Source of the DNA: Jimgerdemannia flammicorona
Lineage: Eukaryota; Mucoromycota; Endogonomycetes; Endogonales; Endogonaceae
Length of the DNA stretch: 14,216 nt
NCBI GenBank assembly: GCA_003990745.1
Contig: RBNI01004349.1
Coordinates: 1-14,216 of the forward strand
Direction: 5' to 3'
Part shown: positions 1 to 8,599 of the stretch, piece after piece
Layout: every line of letters begins with the position of its first letter
Numbering within the stretch: position 1 is the first letter of the stretch
Translations under genes and position numbers: made by a program
Notes under the pieces: generated by a model
Database searches by the model: none
The model's input: only the letters and a program-made list of their open reading frames with translations
What the model was told of the DNA's origin: nothing

Positions 1-3000
1 TTTTACTCTCTATAGGCCAAAGTCACATTTATTAACTATCTATAATATGCAATTTGTCCTCATACCACACTGATAGCCCCATACCACTCTCTTACTATTT
101 TACTCCTATATTTACTCTTTTCTCAACTCTAACTCTCTTAAATACTATCTCAGAATCTATAACTCTGACTCTCCCTTTACTTCTCTCATATATTGCCACT
201 ACCCACTTTTGGAGATGACCCCCACCTAGGCTCTCCCCCTGCTGCCATCCAGACAGAAGATCAACCAATAATTACTCTTATCTTATCAACTTCTCTCCAG
301 TAAATATCTTCTTACTCTTCTCAAATACTATTTACCAATTCACTAATCTAATCCAAATAGTATGCATCTACTCCAAGGTGAGCCACTCATCTCCAATACC
401 TCCAAACAACTGCTTCTTCAGTACTCCCCACCTTCCCCCTCCTCTACCTCTGTACTCTCCACTCAGATATTACTCAATTTCCCTCCAAAAATCATTAAGC
501 ACCTTACACTCCTCTTGCCAATATTCAGGGGTCTGTACTACACCCTCCTCCTGCCCTACCCTGATGTATTTCTCACACTCATAGACCCCCCCCAGTAATT
601 AAATGTCCAGACCAAAAGTTCAGCATAATATTCTGCCTCAGTACTCCCCACCAAACTACCCAGAATTTGAGAGAGATCAACTTCTTCATCTTCATACTCC
701 AAGACCACAGTCTATGCCAATTCTACTCCTCAACAATCTCTGCTTATTGCCAGTCCTCTGGCCACAGATCTCATCCAGTCTTCTGCTGACTCTCCACTCC
801 AGCCACTATATCAAACTCTATTGCTAGTAAGTCTTCTAATAATAGTCAGTGCCATTGCTACATCCTTTGATCTCACTGCTTATCCTCAATATATTCTTCC
901 TATCCAATTCCAATCCTATGTGCCCTGTCTATCACCCTCTACCAGAATTCCTTATATTGTAGACAACAACTTCCTCCTCTACTCACTACAGTTGTCAAGT
1001 CTCCTGTAGTCTCTCTGGGAGTATACTGCACCACCTATACCTTCTGTATCAAGGGTATCCATCTACTCTCTTGCAACTCCACAGCTCTCTTCAGCCACCA
1101 TGCCCAAAGACAATGCAATCTCTTCAGAAAATCCACTAGTTATATACTCTCTCTTATTATTAATATTGCCAAAACCTCCCATCTGATCTCACTTCTCTGC
1201 CCTGTCCAGATCTAGTCCTTTGCCACTTTTATCAGCCTCTTTACCACTTATATCAGAAATTTTAAGTGATATATCAAGTACCACAATTTCAGTATCCAGT
1301 AAATATTCAGAATTATAATCCTTTCCACTAAGGAGATATACTGCCCTCTCAAATTTTTCAATACTTCTCCCCATACTAATACCTTGGCCTCCCACTATAT
1401 CTCAAATAGAACTGATCTATATATTGAGAGAAAAATCTCCAAGTAGTACACTATCTCCTCTATAGGTACAATAGTACTAATAATGTCTTCTCTCACTAGT
1501 CTATTCTCTAGCATCATTATTTTACACTTGTGCTAGTTTAACTTCTATCCTGAGTATTGTTCATACCATTCCACTACCTCCTTGAGTTTGCTCACATCCT
1601 CTACTAAACTCAGTCCAACCACTATATCATCCACAAAGACCCCAACCTTTCAATTCACACCCAGCACTATCAGCCTCTCAATCTTTCTCCTAATCCTATC
1701 CAACAGCAGCTCTAATGACAATATATATAAAATTAGTAACAAAGGATCTCTCTGGAGCATATCCTGCTATAGTGAAAATAAGATCTCTCTATACTCATTT
1801 ACCATAACCACTGCCTTACTTCTTTCCAGTAAACTAATGATTATTCCCCCCAGCCTCCTTGAGATCCAATCTTCTCTAAGATCTTTCTTAGCCAAACTTG
1901 TCACACCCTATTATATGTCGTCTCCTGATCCAGAAAAACAAGATGGCCATTAATTCCAGTAGCTCTCACTCCTTCAATAACTCTATATACCTAAGCTATA
2001 CTATTATATATCAATCTTTCACCAATAAAACTCCTCTATTCCTCACCAAGAATATATTGTATCACTACTTAGAGCCATGCTACCAGCCCCAGCTTCTATT
2101 CCCCCAACTAAGTTCCCATCTTAATGACCTGATCACACATATCTCTCATTTCCTGAAGTATACTCTCAATCATTACTATCTTCTTCCAAAAGTCCCAAAA
2201 CAGCCCATCTTCTTCTGGGGTTATGCTTCTCTTAGTACCTATGATTTCCTCCACTCTGACAGACCAATCCAACTCTTCAAGACATTTACTAATGGCTTCA
2301 CTATCTGCACCACCATCCTCCTCACTCTACAGATTACTCTATCTATCTTCAATTATCCAAGAATCCCCTGGACCCCAGTTACTTAACTTCCATCCTTCTC
2401 CAATATTTCTTTCCATCTCTGCTGCACTCTCCTTGCTCACAACAGCCTAGTTAAATACTTCATGGGCCTCTCTCTCTCCTCTAGCCCCTGCTACCTAAGC
2501 CTTGCTATTATCTCAAGAATATACTCCTTCTCCTCCTAGTACAAGACTTCTTTCAGCTCCTCAATCTTCATTCTCATCCTTTCAATTCTCCAATTCTCTC
2601 CCCTGCTCTCAAGTCTGCTTACTGAATCAATAAATATTCCAACCACTTAGATGCCAGTAGATTCCTCTTTCTTTTAAACCTGCCTTTTGCCTTCCCTGCC
2701 TCTCTCTAGTATAGCCTTACTACATCCTTCAATTTCAACCACCTTATTTCTACAGAAGTATCCTCTCTCTGCCACTGACTGATGAGCATAACAATATCTA
2801 TACTCTATTTGTCCCACAGCTCCTTATCTTCTAACAGAGCTCAATTCAACCTCTAATATCCTGGCCCATTTCTGCTCCCTCGAAAGTTCTTCTGTCTGAT
2901 CAATCCCCAATAGTCTGACTAAGAGCACCACAATATATCCAAGTTTCTTCAGACATTAGCTCTCTAACATTTAGCTGAGAGTATTCAGTCAATCCTCATT

Positions 3001-3170
3001 CCCAGACCATCCACTCAGTATATAAAGATCTTTATATCCCCCCATTTCACCTGGCCAGTATTAGATAATGCACTCAATCTCTCAATCTCCTCTCATCTAT
3101 CCAGTCTCCCACTCTGGCCAATTAGGGATATATTCCACTTAAAGCTCTTCTTAATATACTAAAAGAGAAG
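1..3170 (-). pseudogene. Decayed, 5'-truncated LINE (non-LTR retrotransposon): partial endonuclease, reverse transcriptase, thumb/C-terminal region
   Basis: Read on the minus strand, broken frames give the order of a LINE ORF2. Near 3020-2830 is the end of an AP-type endonuclease: a GMRID-x-ILS stretch (family: SRIDyIL), an SDY where SDH is usual, then GPGYWRLN and LLEDKELWDK. Fingers follow at about 2540-2150 (ARLR, ERPMKYLTRLL). RT motif A reads FLDQETTYNRV at about 1945-1905 (family: FLDQEKAYDRV), and the catalytic motif FVDD lies at 1626-1637. The thumb begins near 1490 and runs on with Trp-rich sequence such as KLWYLIYHL and LWAWWLKRA. I see no RNase H domain. Stops and frameshifts abound; several TAG codons sit where Trp would fit. 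The first half of the endonuclease is missing, so the copy is 5'-truncated. The TTTT at 1-4 may be the start of the A-tail. The clade (Tad1/L1-like) is not resolved. Confidence 0.85.
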
Positions 3171-3299
3171 AATATTTATCATACATATGAACAGAGTATA
3201 GAAGGACAAATCTTATATCTTTTTGTTACTTCATAAGTATATATATTAACAGTAAAGAACTTTTCTATAAATGATATTCTACTCATAAATTCAACATAC

Positions 3300-3650
3300 A
3301 AAACAAACTGATAAGGATTTATTTAAAATCTTTAACTGTGTACTTCATATTGTTAAGCTTAAAAATTCCCAAACATAATCTCAGATTTAAGATATCCCTC
3401 TTTCATATCATGGGCATCACTTCAACACACCAATTATTCTCTTTATATTACTGCTTCATATCCCATGAGACTGAGGAGGACTACATATGGGCATTGGAGC
3501 AGATAAAGACATATTTCAGTAATCAAATCAGATTATGAAACATTGTTGTCATGGATTGAGAATTGGCTTTGATGCACACTCTTGCTCTATTGCTACTGCA
3601 AGCAATCAATCTTCTATACACATAGCATATTGAGAAAAATGTCCTTGCAA
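3300..3650 (+). pseudogene. Fragment of a MULE (Mutator-like) transposase domain
   Basis: The frame starting near 3314 reads FKISLFHIMGITSTHQLFSL, then YYCFISHETEEDYIWALEQ. This is the core of the MULE transposase domain, where families show PLLhIVGiTst..tF and F..EteEdYiWaLe. After a stop at 3536-3538 the same frame continues with VVMD-stop-ELALMHTL, matching the family's TDRELALMNAL with Arg (CGA) changed to TGA, and then HIEKNVLA, matching WHIEKNVLa with Trp changed to TAG. The second catalytic Asp (MD) is retained; the first (usually MDxTYkTN) is not recognisable upstream of 3340. No terminal inverted repeats were found. It is a non-functional internal scrap squeezed between the LINE and the genic block, and shares the stop-by-transition decay of the other elements. 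Confidence 0.8.
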
Positions 3651-3689
3651 GTCACAATATTTATCATATAAAAAGGAATAAGATGGCGA

Positions 3690-4646
3690 TTCCTCCACAT
3701 TGCAGAATCAAGCAGGTCAATCAATGTCCATTCTTACCTGAGGATTCCTTTGTGGATGAACTGTAAACTATTTTCCATAGAGATTTGCCGAGATGGACAT
3801 GCATATTCAGATTTCGAGACCTCGCTCTCTTCAACCGGGTTGTTGTAATATAAATGCGAAAGTTAGTACAAGTGACAGAAACTATCTGACAGTATTCCCT
3901 GGTACGTTACCCCTTAGAAATTGCTTGCAACTGAACACAAACCAAGCAGTTTTATGTGTATCCCGGAGGCTCTTCCATAAATAGGGATGATGCCAAAGGC
4001 GGACTGGTAGATTCCAGGACTGCGCATTTCATACATTCAAGCAAATACTGGTAACGAATACAAGCAATGCCAGTGTCGATCGGCCATGCAAAAAACCGAA
4101 AATGTAAGATCTCCATGATGAGGGTAACAATGCAAATGCAACTTGTGCAAGGGCATTTGTAGCTTTTATTTATGAGCTTCCACAGCAGATTATTATGTGG
4201 AAAGAGATATAAATTAACCAAAAAAAAACTAAGTTGTTTAAATATTCCAATTTGGGTGGTCACATGAATTAACCGAAATGATATTTTTAAACCATGGTCA
4301 GGTCAATTGTGCTCTGCAAAATCTCCTCTTTGCCTAAGGGCTCCTTCACTAACATTGATGTCCCCTTCCTGAGGTCTACTCCAATCTCCCCTTTGCTCCG
4401 AAACAGCTGAGGGTATTATTAAATTCTGTGGGATCACATGACTATCACGCTTCAGGCGACCCCCGAATTTGGCCAAGGGTATTTATATAAATAGAAATAG
4501 TCAAGACGAACGCGGTTAAAACATCTGATAGGAATTCCAGAACTTTCGTTGCACATTACTAAGATATAATGCCCCCTAAGATACTGCGAGTTAGCAAACA
4601 TGGATGACAAATCCGAATAAAATGGATATGGATACAATTGATTGGG
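3690..4646. other. No recognisable gene; region downstream of the kinase-LRR gene
   Basis: Base composition becomes more mixed and CpG reappears from about 3680 rightwards, marking the edge of the repeat-rich block. The longest open frames here, 3952-4263 on minus (about 103 codons) and 4452-4637 on minus (about 61 codons), show no motif I recognise, and no LRR- or kinase-like exon could be found. The part next to 4647 should include the 3' UTR of the kinase-LRR gene; an AATAAA on the minus strand occurs near 4165-4172, too far away to call with confidence. The run at 4300-4400 is CT-rich and of unknown nature. Confidence 0.4.
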
Positions 4647-4714
4647 TTATATTCCAACAACCACATTATTGAACTCGGCTAGGGCGCCTACCCCCTTGCG
4701 GCCGATGCTGTTCC
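4647..4714 (-). other. Terminal exon 15 of the kinase-LRR gene, partial LRR and stop
   Basis: Entering in phase 1 from intron 14, the exon reads NSIGRKGVGALAEF and then leaves the repeat consensus (NNVVVGI) before TAA at 4649-4647. Only the first half of the LRR matches the array. Left of about 4675 the sequence is unrelated to the unit, so the array's downstream breakpoint lies inside this exon. The tail is short and has no capping domain that I can identify. Confidence 0.75.
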
Positions 4715-7700
4715 CTGAGAAATGAAATGAACAGGAGGAGATGAGCAAACACGCACACATCGTGAGCTTGATTCCATTGCGCAGCCGCACCACAGTTCTG
4801 ACATACATTGGAGATCCAGCGAGGTCAAGGTCGTGTTCTGCTTCAAACACTCGGCTAGGGCGCGTGCCCCCTCGTGGCCGATGCTGTTCCCTGATAAATG
4901 AAATGAACAGGAGGAGATGAGCAAACACGCACACATCGTGAGCTTGATTCCATTGCGCAGCCGCACCCCATTGCTTCACACAGTCCTGACATACAATGGA
5001 GATCCAGCGAGGTCAAGGTCGTGTTCTGCTTCAAACACTCGGCTAGGGCGCGTGCCCCCTCGTCGCCGATGCTGTTCGCTGATAAATGAAATGAACAGGA
5101 GGAGATGAGCAAACACGCACACATCGTGAGCTTGATTCCATTGCGCAGCCGCACCCCATTGCTTCACACAGTTCTGACATACCCGCGAGATTCAGCGAGG
5201 TCAAGGTCGTGTTCTGCTTCAAACACTCGGCTAGGGCGCGTGCCCCCTCGTGGCCGATGCTGTTCGCTGATAAATGGAATGAACAGGGGGAGATGAGCAA
5301 ACACGCACACATCGTGAGCTTGATTCCATTGCGCAGCCGCACCCCATTGCTTCACACAGTTCTGACATACCTTGGAGATCCAGCGAGGTCAAGGTCGTGT
5401 TCTGCTTCAAACACTCGGCTAGGGCGCGTGCCCCCTCGTGGCCGATGCTGTTCGCTGAGAAATGAAATGAACAGGAGGAGATGAGCAAACACGCACACAT
5501 CGTGAGCTTGATTCCATTGCGCAGCCGCACCCTATTGCTTCACACAGTTCTGACATACAATGGAGATACAGCGAGGTCAAGGTCGTGTTCTGCTTCAAAC
5601 ACTCGGCTAGGGCGCGTGCCCCCTCGTGGCCGATGCTGTTCCCTGATAAATGAAATGAACAGGAGGAGTTGAGCAAACACGCACACATCGTGAGCTTGAT
5701 TCCATTGCGCAGCCGCACCCCATTGCTTCACACAGTCCTGACATACAATGGAGATCCAGCGAGGTCAAGGTCGTGTTCTGCTTCAAACACTCGGCTAGGG
5801 CGCGTGCCCCGTCGCGGCCGATGCTGTTCGCTGATAAATGAAATGAACAGGAGGAGATGAGCAAACACGCACACATCGTGAGCTTGATTCCATTGCGCAG
5901 CCGCACCCCATTGCTTCACACAGTCCTGACATACAAGAGAGATCCAGCGAGGTCAAGGTCGTGTTCTGCTTCAAACCCTCGGCTAGGGCACCTGCCCCCT
6001 CGTGGCCGATGCTGTTCGCTGATAAATGAAATGAACAGGAGGAGATGAGCAAACACGCACACATCGTGAGCTTGATTCCATTGCGCAGCCGCACCCCATT
6101 GTCCTGACATACATTGGAGATCCAGCGAGGTCAAGGTCTTGTTCTGCTTCAAACCCTCGGCTAGGGCACCTGCCCCCTCGTGGCCGATGCTGTTCCCTGA
6201 GAAATGAAATGAACAGGAGGAGATGAGCAAACACGCACACATCGTGAGCTTGATTCCATTGCGTAGCCGCACCCCATCGCTTCACACAGTTCTGACATAC
6301 CCCCGAGATTCAGCGAGGTCAAGGTCGTGTTCTGCTTCAAACACTCGGCTAGGGCCCGCGTTAAAGAAATACCGAAGCTGTTATCTAAATATAGTAAAGA
6401 AATGTGAGCATAAACTTGGTACTATCTATTGGCGACGATCAATTGCAGTTGTTAAAATTAGTCTGACGAACTGCTGAGATCAAACGTGGTTATGTTGTTC
6501 TTCAAAAATTCTACAAGAACGCGTACTGCACCATCTCTGATGTTTTTTCCTGTTGGTGAAAACAGCGAACAAAACATTGATAGTGAGTTTAATTTCATAA
6601 AAACAGAAATTCACACAATTTGCACACACCGGAGAGATTCAGCTTATGCGATGCCACATTCTGCTTTAGAAGTTCGGCGATGACGCTGATGCTCTCGCCG
6701 CCGGTTTTGTGCCCTAAATATGAGGAGACTTTTAGCTAGATGTTAGATTTCAGCTACAAGCAAAATATTCACATGGTTTTAACTTACTAGCCATGCTCTG
6801 ACGTTCAGCAAGAGCGCAGGCCTCGCTAGTGCCGTTGCTTCTCTCTATATATAGGGGGAAATTAAAAAGTATAACCTGTCATTTATAATTGGGGTATGAC
6901 AACTCTGCTGTGATCTCCGGCCACAGCTGTACTTCACTCGCCACCAATAATGCCCCTCAATCCTCTTGGTATCTGAACGAAGCTACATGCGGTGAAGCTA
7001 CATACCTAGAGTTTGTCGTGTAACAAGAGTGACTAGTGCCGACTGCGAGTGCAGGTCTGTATATTCCTTGAGTTGTTTACATGTGTGGAATTTGCTTCCG
7101 GCGTGTCCATCAGCGAATTCAAAAAGAGCGCTGCTGTTGCCGGATTGACGCTTTTGTTGATGGGTAACCCGCCGTTTGGCAATGAAGGATTGGGTCTCGA
7201 GTGAAAACGCCAAGGGCGAAATTGCAAGTGCTCTCAATATTTGAAGTTCCACGTCCGGTTGTAAGACGGGAGGAATGTTGGCCATAGCACCGGCACATTG
7301 GATCAACAGGCTGTAGACCTCATGAGCGCTTGGTCTGAGGTCAGGATTCACATGCCAGCAGCTACGAATGACAGCATTGAATAATTCTGGTGCGCCAGGG
7401 ATCAGTTCATCGCGAAGCCCGTCAGGATTGCTGATAACGGCCACCGATGCGACGCCTTGTGGTGGGACGCCGACGATTAGTTGCCACAGTAGCGTCCCCA
7501 AGCAGTAGATATCCGATTTCTGTGTATACTTTTTGTACTCGAAAATCTCTGGAGGGAGGTATTCGATCCGACCATAGACACCGTCCTCGCCATATACCTC
7601 TTCCACGGCTCTGCTAAGTCCGACATCGATCAAGACGATGGTGTGAGACTTGTGAAATACTACGTTGCCCGCGTGTAGATCTGTATGGCTGAAGCCCGAA

Positions 7701-8330
7701 TCGTGGAGACTGGCCAAGCGGCTGGCAAGTTTCAAGGCATATGTCAAAGCTGTGTACCAATCACCATCTTCTTCGCATGGCTGCTTCTCGAGAGTGCCGA
7801 TATCAGCAAATTGCATGATCATCAGATACTCTTCGGTTTTAGGGTGTTGTGACAATCCGACAATAACCATTGTGGGGGCATTGCTAGTGCAGCGACTCAA
7901 ATAGATACTTAGCACTAGCTATATTAGTGAGACAAAGGCATTGCAAGGTTATTAATAATTGAGGTTGTATGTAAAATATTACATGTATTTAATGACTACA
8001 ACTCACCTCTTCCACCATTGACGACTTCAATTCCTTGGCAGCCACCGAGTACAATGAACTGTCTAATTCAACATTTGCCTGATAAACTTTGGCAAATCCA
8101 CCTTCGGCAAGACTCTTAAAATCGTAAAATAAATCGTATGGAATCCAGACAAGGTAAGGCTCCAGCTGCGGCATGGCCAAGGAGTGGAGGCAGGCATGGA
8201 GATCATTGGTGTTGGGAAATTTTTTCTTCCAGGCCAAGATTTCAGTTTGGTGGGCTCTGTCCAAGGCGTCAAAGGGCTTGAGTTTTTGCAGCAGGTCCTT
8301 CAGGCGGGTGTTTGGGGTGTTTTCGGACAT
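4647..8330 (-). CDS. Protein kinase (TKL-like) with C-terminal tandem ribonuclease-inhibitor-type LRRs; 15 exons
   Basis: Model, minus strand, exons in order: 8330-8007, 7918-7006, 6844-6788, 6713-6630, 6549-6472, 6384-6301, 6196-6113, 6018-5935, 5830-5747, 5642-5559, 5454-5371, 5266-5183, 5078-4995, 4890-4807, 4714-4647. The total is 2280 nt, 759 residues plus TAA. Residues 1-70 are a helical leader; about 71-316 are the kinase; about 317-412 a linker; 413-759 LRRs. All introns are GT-AG. Intron 1 is phase 0 and introns 2-14 are phase 1. A join of kinase to LRR is supported by the GTATGT donor at 7005-7000, which leaves phase 1 and fits the phase-1 entry of every LRR exon. The protein probably acts inside the cell: no signal peptide or membrane segment is seen. 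The role is unknown; ligand recognition by the LRRs controlling the kinase is an inference. The alternative is two genes, kinase (stop at 6998) and LRR, but no LRR start codon or promoter is evident between them. Confidence 0.78.
4715..6384 (-). repeat. Tandem 188-bp exon-intron repeat array, nine LRR units
   Basis: Nine consecutive units, each an 84-nt exon plus an intron, lie head to tail. Exons start (left edge) at 4807, 4995, 5183, 5371, 5559, 5747, 5935, 6113 and 6301. Introns are 104 nt except 6112-6019 (94 nt) and 4806-4715 (92 nt), which carry 10- and 12-nt deletions near the donor side. Each intron begins GTATGTCAGA and ends TTTATCAG or TTTCTCAG after a pyrimidine-rich tract. Each exon encodes one 28-residue RI-type LRR: NSIGHEGARALAE, then CLKQNTTLTSLDL. 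Because 188 is not a multiple of 3, reading straight through gives staggered open frames about 99 codons long that are artefacts of ignoring the introns. Introns are as similar between units as the exons, pointing to recent unequal exchange or conversion of whole exon-intron units. Confidence 0.9.
6385..7005 (-). other. Divergent LRR exons 3-5 and their introns
   Basis: Between kinase and array lie three phase 1-1 exons that differ from the amplified units. Exon 3 (6844-6788, 57 nt) reads SNGTSEACALAE and stops short of the second half of an LRR. Exon 4 (6713-6630, 84 nt) reads GGESISVIAELLKQN and ends KLNLS. Exon 5 (6549-6472, 78 nt, two residues short) reads IRDGAVRVLVEFLKNN and ends FDLS. 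All keep the GA..LAE.LK.N pattern of the array at shifted or altered positions. Introns are 161, 74, 80 and 87 nt, with donors GTATGT, GTAAGT, GTGTGT and, for intron 5, the unusual GTTCGT. These look like older LRR units that were not part of the recent amplification. Exon 3 is the least certain: a different acceptor also leaves an open frame. Confidence 0.68.
7006..8330 (-). other. Kinase-encoding exons 1 and 2 with an 88-nt intron
   Basis: Exon 1 (8330-8007) starts at the ATG that opens MSENTPNTRL. An upstream in-frame ATG at 8423 would add 31 residues but reads through the leader repeat, so the later start is preferred. The glycine loop is AEGGFAKV (residues 75-82), the ATP-anchoring Lys is K99 (VAAK), and the alpha-C Glu may be E107 or E108. 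Intron 1 is 8006-7919 (GTGAGT...TATAG). Exon 2 carries the hinge region (LMIMQFADIGTL), catalytic loop HTDLHAGN (D188, N193), DVG in place of DFG (D206), PPE for APE (230-232), SDIY (D244) and LRPS (R303). Lys, catalytic Asp, Asn and metal-binding Asp are all present, so activity is plausible despite the DVG. The WIPY...F motif ahead of the loop and PKTEEYLMIM resemble kinases expanded in Mucoromycota; this is from memory of the family, not a search. Confidence 0.85.
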
Positions 8331-8338
8331 GGTTGTTT

Positions 8339-8370
8339 GTGATGTGGCGCAATTGTGATGTGGCGCAATT
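8339..8370. repeat. Two tandem 16-bp direct repeats in the kinase-LRR leader
   Basis: The 16-mer GTGATGTGGCGCAATT occurs twice without a gap, at 8339-8354 and 8355-8370, starting 9 bp upstream of the preferred ATG (8330-8328, minus strand). It lies in the 5' leader or proximal promoter of the minus-strand gene. A TATA-like stretch (CATAATTTATTT on minus, about 8389-8378) lies about 50 bp upstream of that ATG. Whether the repeat binds a factor cannot be told; it may be a simple duplication. Confidence 0.7.
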
Positions 8371-8599
8371 AGTGTGAAATAAATTATGCACCCCTGAACA
8401 TGAAATAACCGCTCCCTCACCATCTTCCATACTCCCTTAAACCTCTACTGCCCCCTCTCTTCCTGTGCCCAAAACACCTTGTTACCCTTTTTGGCCAGGT
8501 ATATATATACACCAATGGTGAATGAGGTTGGTATAAGGCGCGGCTCCCCTCTCACCTCCAAAACAAAAAATCTTATGCTTCGCACCGCTAAGACATATA

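Noticed and set aside
362..2450. Plus-strand open frames rich in Ser, Pro, Leu and Thr
   Set aside because: They are antisense to the decayed LINE; the CT-rich plus strand is poor in stops in some frames and shows no domain.
4688..6285. Many overlapping minus-strand open frames of about 99 codons with Cys/Ser-rich tails (CVRVCSSPPVHF)
   Set aside because: They are produced by reading through each 104-nt intron. The Cys-rich part lies wholly between a GTATGT donor and a TTTATCAG/TTTCTCAG acceptor, and the frames do not join to one another.
4715..6384. CRISPR-like or satellite array
   Set aside because: The unit is 188 bp with LRR coding and splice signals and no repeat-spacer pattern; it is an exon-intron array.
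4917..6477. Repeated plus-strand open frames of about 63 codons beginning MSKHAHIV
   Set aside because: They are antisense shadows of the repeat unit with no independent coding signal; their recurrence follows from the tandem repeat.
7665..7904. Plus-strand open frame opposite the kinase catalytic region
   Set aside because: It is antisense to strongly conserved kinase motifs on the minus strand.
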